From positions 73,743,689 through 73,807,688 of the forward strand of contig NC_134455.1 of NCBI RefSeq assembly GCF_047948215.1: 64,000 bases of DNA, in the 5' to 3' direction. Positions 11,673 to 21,651 of this stretch are shown here, piece after piece. The stretch's first letter is position 1; each line of letters starts with the position of its first letter. Both the position numbers and the translations under genes were made by a program. The DNA is from Lycorma delicatula. Lineage: Eukaryota; Arthropoda; Insecta; Hemiptera; Fulgoridae. The notes under the pieces were generated by a model. That model searched no databases. It saw only the letters and a program-made list of their open reading frames with translations, and was not told where the DNA came from.

Positions 11673-11937
11673 AGGTCGAAGGCTATCTTTGGCATGTATC
11701 AGGTACTCTCTCGATCTTACAGATCACGGTTATTCGGAAAAGTTATTTAAAAATAAAAATTATTTTTGAGAACGTATAACTAATCCGTTACAGTGCTGCA
11801 CTTCTCATTCGGGTCGCTAGATGGCGAACCGCTGAATTCTCATGCTTCATTCTACACCGAACCGCTTCCAAGATATTTTTCAGTAGAAATATTTTCAATA
11901 GAGGTCTAACTGAAATTCAAGACAACTTATCGTGTAT

Positions 11938-12300
11938 GATTCTTAATCAACGCCAAGCAAAAACTACTGAAAATAAATTGATGAAAATTTGTATATATTT
12001 TTTCTAATAGTGTAACTGCACACTAAGAACGGTTTTTTTGAAATTCCGAGTTTAAAGTGGTAAAAGGGAATAAAAATAAAATTCTCTATTTATTTAATTT
12101 CTCGATAACAAATGAAATCAACCTGAATCTGATAAATATAACCTTCATATGAATAAAACAATTTCTATATGTTGAAATTCGACCTTAAAAGGGAGTGAAG
12201 GAAGGTAAAAAAATTTTGAACAACGATTGTAAATTTTCCCAATCCCAACTACACTAAACGAGATATTTAGTAGATCTGGGCTTGCAGATACTCTTCAGAT
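11938..12300 (+). repeat. Repeat module Y, copy 1
   Basis: It shares AATCAACGCC-AGCAAAAACT, AAATTGATGAAA, TTCCGAGTTTAAA and AAATTTTCCC with 61105-61630, in the same order and orientation. No ORF. A small hairpin, CGCAG-GCGAAG-CTGCG (12650-12665), lies about 350 bases downstream. Confidence 0.65.
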
Positions 12301-13286
12301 AAATATTTAAAAACCATTTTCGGTGTTTTTTTAATTCCGATTTTTTTTAAGAGGTGTCAAGGTACACGGCGCACCTCTCAATTACCGTATTTCAAAGTAT
12401 CTGTCCTTGAAAGTAACCGTTGACAGATCTCATATAAGATGTTCAGAGATTCATCTGACAAATTAAAACATTTTAAGATGAGAAAATTTACCTTTATACA
12501 GCAGTAAATTTTTATAGTAGTGTCTCCACCAAACAGCCACTGCCACCGTTATTGTATACGGTGATTGGTTGCACCTGCCTCCGGTTACATGAGTAAAAAA
12601 TTATAAAATAAATTATTGACCGCTACGGGAAACGCAAGTAACCATTTAGCGCAGGCGAAGCTGCGACGGGGAGGGGTAATTGTATAAGATGGGATAAAAA
12701 ATAATAAGATGAAGATTTAAATTAAGTTCATTTTAATTTGCTAACTCATTCCAGTATTTATAATTAATCCATTACAATCCACAATTTTACACATTTTATT
12801 TCATACAATAATTAATTTACAAAATAAACCCATCTCGATGATTACGCATCTTAGCATACCGATCTAAATTAGTATGCATGTCGTTATTAATATGCATTAC
12901 AGCAAGTGAGGTCAGCCTCTCTTAATTACCTATTAATACCTAACGGTGGTTCCTAAGGTTAAAAAAGATACCTATTAAACGAAATGTTTTTAAAAGTTTG
13001 AATTAATCTTTTTAATTCTTGAGAAGCCCTTTTAAATCTTCCTTTATCAGCAGGATAACGAGTTGTCTGCCATACACGTAGTAGTCTTAACCGTTCACTA
13101 CCTAAATATTCACGTTAATTACAGAGTTGCAACTTGAAACTGGTTATTTTGACAAAATAATACTGGTAAAATGTTTCAGTTCTTTTCAACTGGATTTTCA
13201 AAGTGCAAGACTTTCAAGCCTTCGGGGGGCCATGGCTCCCATAGTTTCCCTCTGGACCCAACCCTGCCCGGTGGGCGAGTATTATT
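12301..13286. other. No recognised gene
   Basis: Mixed sequence with a GC-richer patch at 12530-12680 and another at 13200-13280 (GGGGGGCCATGGCTCCC). No domain is recognised. The latter abuts the 3' end of the adjacent minus-strand LINE and may be flanking host or element DNA. Confidence 0.45.
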
Positions 13287-14410
13287 ATTTTTTTTTGTCT
13301 TCAGTCATTTGACTGGTTTGATGCAACTATCCAAGATTCCCTATCTAGTGGTAGTCGTTTCATTTTGGTACACCTCCTACATCCTACATTCCTAACAATT
13401 TGTTTTACATATACTAAACGTTGTCTGCCTGCACAATTTTTCCCTTCTGCCTGTACCTCCAATATTAAAGCGATTATTCCAGCATGCCTTAATATTTTTT
13501 CAAATGCTTCTTTCTTCATCGATTTCCCGCAACACCTCTTCATTTGTCACTTTACCCACCCATATGATTTTTAACATCTATAGCTCCACATTTCAAAAGC
13601 TTCTAATCTTTCCTTCTCAGGTACTCCGATCGTCCAAATTTCACTTCCATATAAAGCTACGCTCCAAACATATACCTTCAAAAATCTTTTCCTGACGTTA
13701 AAATTAATTTTTGATGTAAACAAATTATATTTCTGACTGAAGGCTCGTTTGGCCTGTGCTATTCGGCATTTTACATCGCTCCTGCTTCTTCCATCTTTAG
13801 TAATTGTACTTCCCAAATAACAAAATTCTTCTGCCTCCATAATCACTTCTCTTCCTATTTCTACATTCAGTGATCCATCTTCGTTATTTGTACTACATTT
13901 CATTACTTTCGTTTTGTTCTTGTTTATTTTCATGGGGTAATTCTTGCATAGGACTTAATCTATGCCGTTCGTTGTTCCTTCTAAATCGTTTTTACTGTCA
14001 GCTAGAATTACTATATCATCAGAAAATCGTAGCATCTTTATCTTTTCACCTCGTACTCTTCCTCCGGATCTAAATTATTCTTTAACATCATTAAGTGCTA
14101 GTTCTATGTAAAGATTAAAAAGTAACGGTGATAGGGAACATCGTTGTGGGACTCCCTTTCTTATTACGGCTTCTTTCTTATGTTCTTCAATTATTACTGT
14201 TGCTGTTTGGTTCCTGTAAATGTTAGCAATCGTTCTTCTATCTCTGTATTTGTACCCTAATTTTTTAAAATGCTGAACATTTTATTCCAGTTTACGTTAT
14301 TGAATGCCTTTTCTAGGTCTACACATACCAAGTATGTTAGTTTGTTTTTCTTTAATCTTCCATCTACTATTAATCTGATCCTTAAAATTGCTTCACTTGT
14401 CCCTTTACTT
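13287..14410 (-). pseudogene. 5'-truncated RTE-like LINE: RT palm to 3' end
   Basis: On the minus strand an almost continuous frame runs from the RT palm to a C-terminal ASNQSND and stop at 13301. Readable motifs in order: VCVDLEKAFNNV (first catalytic Asp), a CSLSPLLFNLYIELALNDV block, LRFSDDIVILADS (catalytic box, FADD changed to FSDD), VMKCSTNNEDG, EEFCYLGSTITKDGRS, KCRIAQAKRAFSQK, YGSEIWTIG and RLEAFEMW. Stops interrupt it before VLCKNYP and after EMWSYRC. The 3' end is a poly(A)-like tract (T-rich on plus, about 13287). The endonuclease half is missing. It belongs to the same family as 38353-40134, whose C-terminus and 3' end are nearly identical. Confidence 0.8.
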
Positions 14411-15297
14411 TTCCTTTATTTATTTAACAAATTATTATTATTATTTATTATTTTTTTATTATTATTTAACAAATGAAATCCCCTTCTACTTTTAGATCTC
14501 AAGTAAAACTTATTTATAAATTGTTTTTGAGCGTTTTCTTCTTTCCAGTAAATTTTTTTAATTTATTTCAACAACCACTCAGAATGTTCTTTGTTTTTGT
14601 TTAATATTCATCTGTGTATTACATACTTTAATAGTAAAAGGAATGATTAGTAAAAATAAAATAAAAATACAAAAACAAAACTTTTTCAATAAAAGAATTT
14701 TATAGCTTTATAGGTGTGCAGAAGTTATTCAAAACAATTACAGATTTTATAACAATGCACTATTTTTCATAAATCAGTCACTTTGTTTCAATACGAGAGT
14801 CATTGACGATAGACAGACATCGAATCTTACATCAATTTCTTCCCAAATTCAACTCAACATATTTCTGCAACTACAATGGTGATTTGTTTTTTTTATTTCG
14901 GCAAGATTAGAAGTAAAGGGTGGGAAAACATTTCTTCTTTAATTAAACCCCATAAAAATATAGAACGGTATCAGATTCCGAAAAAGAGACGAAATATCCA
15001 TGAATTTGGGTCAGCTTGACAAACTTCACCGACCCGGAATAGAAGTCACGAAATTCTGTACGATAGATTGATAGAAATGAGAACGGTCTTCCTAGTATCT
15101 AACTGTGTATCTAACTGTGAAATGAGAAGATTTTCCATTAGCATATCCAACACACGAATAATACCGTTTATGGTATACTAAATGACAAATACTTAGCTGT
15201 ACCATTTAACTTTGCTAAATTTTGCTGAGCACAAAAAATATTATTCACCTTCAGGTTTTTCAAGAATCTCGAATTTGCTCATGACATTCTAGTAGAT
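14411..15297. other. No recognised gene
   Basis: A/T-rich start (TTATTATTATT runs), then unremarkable sequence. Nothing supported. Confidence 0.5.
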
Positions 15298-15350
15298 GTC
15301 CGCTGTCCGTAGATGTCCGTAGATGTCCGTAGATGTAGATGTCCGCTGTG
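15298..15350. repeat. Short minisatellite, ~10-bp unit
   Basis: Three head-to-tail TGTCCGTAGA units are flanked by degenerate units (CTGTCCG, TGTAGATGTCCGCTG). Confidence 0.8.
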
Positions 15351-15551
15351 TTTATCTTTCCTCTGACAAGAGAGATGTTGTTTTCCCACAGGAAAGCCTT
15401 CTTTCCGTCTATCCAATTTAATATTTCTGTACTGAATCCATAACAAACTATCTTATCTCAGTTTCTTTTATTATAATATTATATGTATCGTTTCTATTTC
15501 GTTTACTCAGTGCAGTTCAAAAGATCGTTTGTGGAATATGTGTCTTTTTTA

Positions 15552-15810
15552 TTCTGATTAGCGTCTGGAACCACCGTAAAGTATTATTTCAGAGGATGAA
15601 TGACGATGATATATATGAATGAATTTTAGTTTTGCGTAGTCTCAGGTCAACTATTCCTGAAACGTGTGATTAATTGAAACCCAACCACCAAAAAACACCG
15701 GTATCCACGATCTAGAATTCAAAGCCATATAAAGATAAACTTAAAATCCGTATAAACTGCCTTTACTAGGATTTGAACCTTAGAACTTTCGACTTGTGGA
15801 ATATCTATTT
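15552..15810 (-). mobile_element. SINE-A copy
   Basis: On the minus strand it reads from the B-box region (GGTTCAAATCCTAGTAAAG) through ACTAGATCGT-like body, GGTTGGGTTTCAATTAATC and CATCCTCTGAAATAATAC to the tail. The tRNA-like head is replaced by unrelated sequence beyond about 15800. Its head-proximal part lies inside the inverted duplication that starts at 15743. Confidence 0.7.
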
Positions 15811-15976
15811 CACCAAAACAGCAAGTCGAATTTTTTTCTAAAAACCAGACTCAAATTTCTTCCTGATCCTCTTTTACAACAATACAATGTGTGGGCAACT
15901 TTCTAATTCAATTTGATCAGGACAAACCGGTCTTTTTCAACCTTGTAAAGGTAGCCATTTTTTAGTTCAACTGAAA
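15743..15976 (+). repeat. Inverted duplication, left arm (234 bp)
   Basis: Its reverse complement aligns with 16651-16884 end to end with no net length difference and only scattered mismatches. The arm holds the 5' part of a SINE-A copy plus about 165 bp of non-SINE DNA (for example TTGTAAAAGAGGATCAGGAA when read on minus), so a chromosomal segment was duplicated, not just the SINE. Confidence 0.85.
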
Positions 15977-16312
15977 GCTAGAGTTCGTGGTAAAAAAATG
16001 TTTACCATTGTATGATGCGAGTTAAAACTTTGTATGATTTAGTATAAAATGATTATGTCAGTAATATGCATCAATTTCTTCCATACGCTTTGGAAGTTGT
16101 AAAGTCGTATTTAAATTTTTTCGTTGAGAAAACTTACTATTACAAGTAATTCATCTTAAAAAAACCTTTATTGTTCATCTATTAAACAAAAACTGCAACT
16201 GGGCATAAAAAGCAATTGTAGTTATTAAGAAAAAATAAATTGATTGATTAATTACAACAGAAATAGCAGTTTAAGATTTGACTAAATTAGATTTCAACAG
16301 AATCTTATAATA

Positions 16313-17286
16313 AAAAAAATCTGATGTGGCCATCACATGACTTCCTTGTACTCCTATTAAATTACATGTACACTTTTTTTGTTAATGAAAAGTACATTTT
16401 TTTTTTTATTACTAACTTCAGGTATTTTTTCATTTTTTTTTATTTATTTTTTATTGTTATTATTGAATTATTATTTATCGTAAAACTTTTTACAATCAGA
16501 GGTTGATAATTATTAATAAATCAATATATTTAAATTTAAAAAAAAGTTAAAAAAAAGAGATGAAGTCTGATTCAAACCGATGTACCTTCCCATGTAAGGG
16601 GAAGGTACAGTAAGGGGAAGGGGGTTCAGTTTTTTTAACTGAACCCTAGCGTTCAGTTGAACTAGAAAATGGCTACCTTTACAAGGTCGGAAAATACCGG
16701 TTTGTCCTGATCAAATTGAATTAGAAAGTTGCCCACACATTGTATTGTTGTAAAAGAGGATCAGGAAGAAATTTGAGTCTGGTTTTTAGAAAAAAATTCG
16801 ACGTGCTGTTTTGGTGAAATAGATATTCCACAAGTCGAGAGTTCTAAGGTCCAAATCCTAGTAAAGGCAGTTTATACGGATTTAAAAATTTTATTTGGCT
16901 ATAACTCTGGGACAAATGCAAATAATTACCACTTATGGCACATCGTTGAAAACCTCTCAGTGAGGACTTATTACTGCAGTTAAGAGAAATCCAAAATCCA
17001 TCTATTTATTTATTTTTTTTTTGGATTTTGGGCATTTTTGGACTTATGGTTCAGTCGACTGCAATCAAAAGGGGAAGTGCACAACTAGATATTACAGCAG
17101 TCCTAAATCCAACATTTCAACATTCTACGGCTAATCGTTTTTGAGTTATACCAGTAATAAACGTACGTACAAACGTCACGCCGAAACTAGTCAAAACGGA
17201 TTCAGTTCAAAATTAATATTTCCGCTGAAATCTGAAAACCGTTATTTTTCGTGTTCACAATACTTGTTTACTTCGTACAAGGAAGT
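16313..17286 (+). repeat. Repeat family T, copy A (interrupted)
   Basis: The copy starts with AAAAATCTGATGTGG and CATGACTTCCTTGTAC and ends with ACTTCGTACAAGGAAGT, so the ends carry a short inverted repeat (ACTTCCTTGTA / TACAAGGAAGT). The body contains a hairpin-forming TCCAAAATCC...GGATTTTGG, CAGTCGACTGCAATC, CTAATCGTTTTTGAGTTAT and a TTCCGCTGAAATCTGAAAACC segment, all present in inverted orientation in copies B and C. The right arm of the inverted duplication (16651-16884) lies inside this copy. No ORF is shared between copies. Confidence 0.7.
16651..16884 (-). repeat. Inverted duplication, right arm (234 bp)
   Basis: Reverse-complement partner of 15743-15976 (coordinate sums agree at both ends, 32627). 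It lies within family T copy A, which fixes the relative order: copy A was present, then this block was inserted or copied into it. Confidence 0.85.
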
Positions 17287-17289
17287 GAA

Positions 17290-18569
17290 CTACTCATTTA
17301 GAAATTGGGAATTTTTTTTTTTAAATTATATTTATTTAAAAATTTTAAAAGTAACATTAGCTTTTTTTAAAACAACAGTTTTACGGGTTAATTGTACTGA
17401 ACAGTATTACCGGTTAATTGTATTGCAGTCCACATTTTGCAGCAGGTTATTTTACTAGTTTGATATAATCTCATTATTATTATTATTATTTTTTTTTTTT
17501 ACACTATAATAGATATCAGCTAACTCTATAACTTTTTTTTAGTTGTAGGGTAATGATAATGTGCTAGTTATAACCGACAAGAAGTAAACGTAGTGATAAA
17601 ACTTTAACAGTTTAATATTTCATGTATGATTGATGATTGCCTGTACAAGCAAAAAGCGATCTTGACTTTTTTTATAAATCAATATTAACAAAAAATGAAA
17701 AAAAGTATTTTTTTCGATTTACCTCTATAAGAACTATCATATATAAAGATTTAATGCACTATGCTAGTTTTGCAATAAAAACTTTAAATTTTTTGAGCGT
17801 TTTAACAAAGGGTTAATCTGCTCTCATATTGTTTTACGTTTGGTCCATGAACTATATATTTAAATTTGTTTTTCTGTTAACGGGTTATGAGTATTAAAAG
17901 TCGTAAAATCTTTTAGTTTCTGTCTTTCGCGCATGTTTCCTAACTTTTTTTATTTTCTAAAATCATCAGTTCTAAATGATGGATGTTCTTTGTTTGCTGT
18001 TTTCAATCCAGGAGGGTTCCATTCCAATCCTTTTGTGTTAGCATTTTATATTTCTGCATATCATTCTTTTCAAAACTGTTTTAAGTTTATTTGCCTTTTT
18101 ATCCTATTTTAGTATCTCAATCTAAACAAAACAAAAATTAAATGAAATAAAAAAGTAATTAGAAAACTAGTTTATGAGCAGTAGAGATATCAGATAACCC
18201 TTTATTATTCTAGATCAAGCTTCTCGTATCACAAATTTTTTTATCCCCAGAATCTACATAAATGTAACGTTATAAATTAAATTTATTATTTTAGATTACG
18301 CCTAAAAGTAGTGTATTGCGTTTAATATCATTACATACGTGAAATTATTTCCATTCTTTGTTGATGCGTTTATACTGCTGCTTTTCAGTACAAATATCGG
18401 CTGCTATACAAAGCCTCTGCACTGTGAAGATATGATTGGTCAAGTTTAAGTGGTAATGTCTATTTCTTTTGACCACAATAAGCGTATTTACCTTCCATTC
18501 ATTTGTATACGAGGCATCATCGCTCTGTTTACTACATCTGGAATGTGCAAAGCTAAAGCAGTTCATTTT
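17290..18569. other. No recognised gene
   Basis: AT-rich. The opening at 17141-17458 is partly family T sequence and not a gene. Confidence 0.5.
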
Positions 18570-19548
18570 ACTTCCTTGTACGAACTAAAGGAAGTATTGT
18601 GATCGCGAAAAATTTGGGTCTTCAGATTTCAACGAAAATATCCATTTGATCATTCCTGAATCCATTTTGACTAGTTTAAGCATATACATACGTATATGCT
18701 TATATATGTCGCATAATTCAAAAACGATTAGCCATAGGATGTTGAAATTTTGGATTTAGAACTGCTGTAATATCTAGTTGTACACCTTTTTTGATTGCAA
18801 TCGACTGAACCAAAAGTGTCAAAAAAAGTCCAAAATCCAAATTTTTGGATTTTGGACTTATTCTTTTCTGCAGTGAGTTTATAAGCCCTGATTGAGACCT
18901 TTTCAACGATATATCATAAGTGTTACTTATTTTCATTGGTTCCAGAGTTATTGCCAAATAAACTTTAATTAATGAAATATTTGGATCTTACAAAGGGAAG
19001 ACACATCGGTTCAAATCCGTCTTTATCTCCTTTTCTTTTTGTTTAATTTAATTTATTAATAATTATTAACCTCTGATTCTAAAAAGGTATTTACGGTAAA
19101 TAATTATTCAATAATAACAATATAAAAAAATATATATGGAAAAAGTTATTAATGAAATAAAATTTTATTGTCTTTTTATTTAAACATGTATATATGTAAC
19201 ATAATAGGCGATATTTGTAATATAACACATCAGATTGGTGAAACATCTGATTATTCGTTTTTCTTTTCATTTTGTTTACAGTTACATCATAATAATTTAA
19301 AAATCATATTATTAGATAGAATTTAGACTTAAATTTATTTAAAGTGTAATAAAGGTACTTTTACTCTATCCTAATATTTCAGGAATGATTGTTGAATTAA
19401 TAATTGTATAAATATCTGATGTTAATTATTAAAGAGTTAGAGAATCGTATATCACTTTCAAATGAAATATTTAATGAAGTGCAGTAAAAAATGTGTCTAT
19501 GTAATGTAATAAACGTACAAGGAATTCATGTGGTATCCACATCAGAAT
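18570..19548 (-). repeat. Repeat family T, copy B
   Basis: It begins on plus with ACTTCCTTGTACGAACTAAAG, then GTATTGTGATCGCGAAAA, AAAACGATTAGCCATAGG and ATTGCAATCGACTGAACC, then a TTTTTGGATTTTGG hairpin, and ends with TCATGTGGTATCCACATCAG. This is copy A read in reverse. It directly abuts copy C head to tail at about 19550. Confidence 0.75.
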
Positions 19549-19551
19549 TTT

Positions 19552-20230
19552 ACTTTCTTGTACGAAGTAAAGGAAGTATTGTGATCGCGAAAATTTTCGG
19601 TTTTCAGATTTCAACGAAAATATCCATTTGACCACCCCTGAATCCATTTTGATTAGATTCGGCATGACGTCTGTACTTACGTATGTAACTCCATAACTCA
19701 AAAACGATTAGCCGTAAAATGTTGAAGTTTTGGATTTAGGATTATTGTAACATCTAATTGTGCACCTCCCCTTTTTATTGCAAGCGTCTAGACTAAAAGT
19801 GTCAAAAAAAGCCGAAAATCCAAAAAGAAAATGGATTTTGGACTTATTCTTTTCTGCAGTGAGTTTATAAGCCCTGATTGAGACCTTTTCAACGATATAT
19901 CATAAGTGTTACTTATTTTCATTGGTTCCAGAGTTAAAGCCTAATAAAATTTTTATTCATGAAATATTTGGTTCTTACAGGGGAAGGCACATAGGTTCAA
20001 ATTCGACTTTATTTCCTTTTTTTAGCTTTTTTTTTAATTTTAATATATTGATTTATTGAACTTCGATTGTAATAAATGTTTTACAATAATAATAATAATT
20101 CAATAATAACAACAACAAAAATATGAAAAACAAAATGTAATAAAACATAAATACCAGTATATAAAAAAATATATGTAATTTAATAGCTGTAGAAGGAAGT
20201 CATGTTTGTGGTGTCCACATCAGATTTTTT
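19552..20230 (-). repeat. Repeat family T, copy C
   Basis: Same order of landmarks as copy B (ACTTTCTTGTACGAAG, GTATTGTGATCGCGAAAA, AACGATTAGCCGTAAAATG, GGTGTCCACATCAGATTTTTT). It is shorter because part of the AT-rich section present in B is missing. Its last ~100 bases are also the left outer arm of the fold-back palindrome. Confidence 0.75.
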
Positions 20231-21600
20231 TAGATGATCAATTCACCATGTAAGCTCAAGGTTCTTGAGTGGGAAATATTTGTAGTGTTGAATCATGCCG
20301 AGCCTGCCCCAAGATACAAAGACGAAGAATTTACCAGTACGCCATAAAGAAAGAAAGAAAGATATCGTTCATCAAAAATTATTGAGCAATGGCCTATTTC
20401 ATTCGATCTTAGATATATCATTAACGTTTAATACATGTTTCTGCACCATATTGTAATAAAAAATATTTTTATCAGTTGTTGATGAAAAATACGATGATTA
20501 TTTGATAAAATAATGATTGATTGATTTCTACTTTACTAATTCTGACATGTCCAGTCCGTCACGATTCCGTGTACAATAAGTGGTTAACTCTGATAACTGT
20601 TTTGAGAACTATTAATAGAGAAAAGTTCATGTAATTTAACTGACAGTTAAATTAAAAATATTAATCATAAAAACTCTTACGTTATTTTATGAGATACTTT
20701 TCACAGCCAAATTTTTTCCCCTTTTTTTACGAATCATTCATTATATTTTATCATATTATTTGGTTGTATATAATTTGTATATTTAACATTAATTAGACGA
20801 AGTTAGCGAACGAAGCGAGCATAGGTTATGTTGATATAAGTGCGATGTATAAGTGCCATATACTGACGAATCGTACGTATATGAACATAGCCAAACATAA
20901 CCTACGCTTGCTAACCTCGTCTAATTAATGTTAAATATACAAATTACAGTTATAATTATTTTCTTTGGCTGTAAAATTTCGAAAACGTACCTTATACGAT
21001 TAACTGAAATACAAAGAACTAATACTATTCTGAACCCATGTGCATGATTATAATTTTAAATATTATGAAGTTTTTCAGAAAAGGTTTTACCTTCTGATAA
21101 CATTACCATATTTGAGGTTTCTATAACAACCAAATAAAGAAAAACTGTAAACGTAGATTTACTCGTACCATAACATAAGCCTATAACATAGGCTTAGCTC
21201 GTGAAGGATTAGTTTTAGGTGTATTTATTTTTCATTAACAACTGATATAAATATGTTTTATTACAATATGGTGCAGACAAATATATTAAACTTAATGATA
21301 TATCTAAGATCGAATGAAATAGGGTATTGCTCAATAATTTTTTATGAACGATATCTTTCTTTCTTTATGGCATACTGGTAACGTCTTCGTCTTTGTATCT
21401 TGGGGCACGCTTGGCATGATTCAACACTACAAATATTTCCCACTCAAGAACCCTGAGCTTACATGGTGAATTAATCATCTAAAAAAAATCTGATGTGGAC
21501 ACGACAAACATGACTTCCTTCTACAGCTATTAAATGACATATATTTTTTTTATTATTCGTATTTATATTTTTATTACATTTTTTAAAATTTTTCATTACA
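20125..21600. repeat. Fold-back palindrome centred near 20858
   Basis: The outer arms (about 20125-20490 and 21225-21600) are reverse complements: ATCAGATTTTTTTAGATGAT / ATCATCTAAAAAAAATCTGAT and CTGCACCATATTGTAATAA / TTATTACAATATGGTGCAG. The inner arms (20772-20832 and 20894-20945; AATTTGTATATTTAACATTA / TAATGTTAAATATACAAATT) share the same centre (coordinate sums 41713-41726). The stretches between the two arm pairs no longer match well. No ORF is visible inside. Confidence 0.8.
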
Positions 21601-21640
21601 TTTATTTTTTTAATTATTTATTCAGCGTAACTGTGCTTAT
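21484..21640 (+). repeat. Repeat family T, copy D (partial)
   Basis: AAAAATCTGATGTGGACAC, then CATGACTTCCTTCTAC and GCTATTAAATGACATA, equals the first part of copy A. It is cut off by the transposase pseudogene that follows. It is the right outer arm of the palindrome, facing copy C. Confidence 0.65.
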
Positions 21641-21651
21641 ATACTTTTATT

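Noticed and set aside
15300..15350. CRISPR-like direct repeats
   Set aside because: Units are 10 bp without spacers, and the genome is eukaryotic; it is a minisatellite.
16313..17286. Family T copy A as a gene (opening at 17141-17458)
   Set aside because: The opening starts inside a repeat whose other copies do not preserve the frame.
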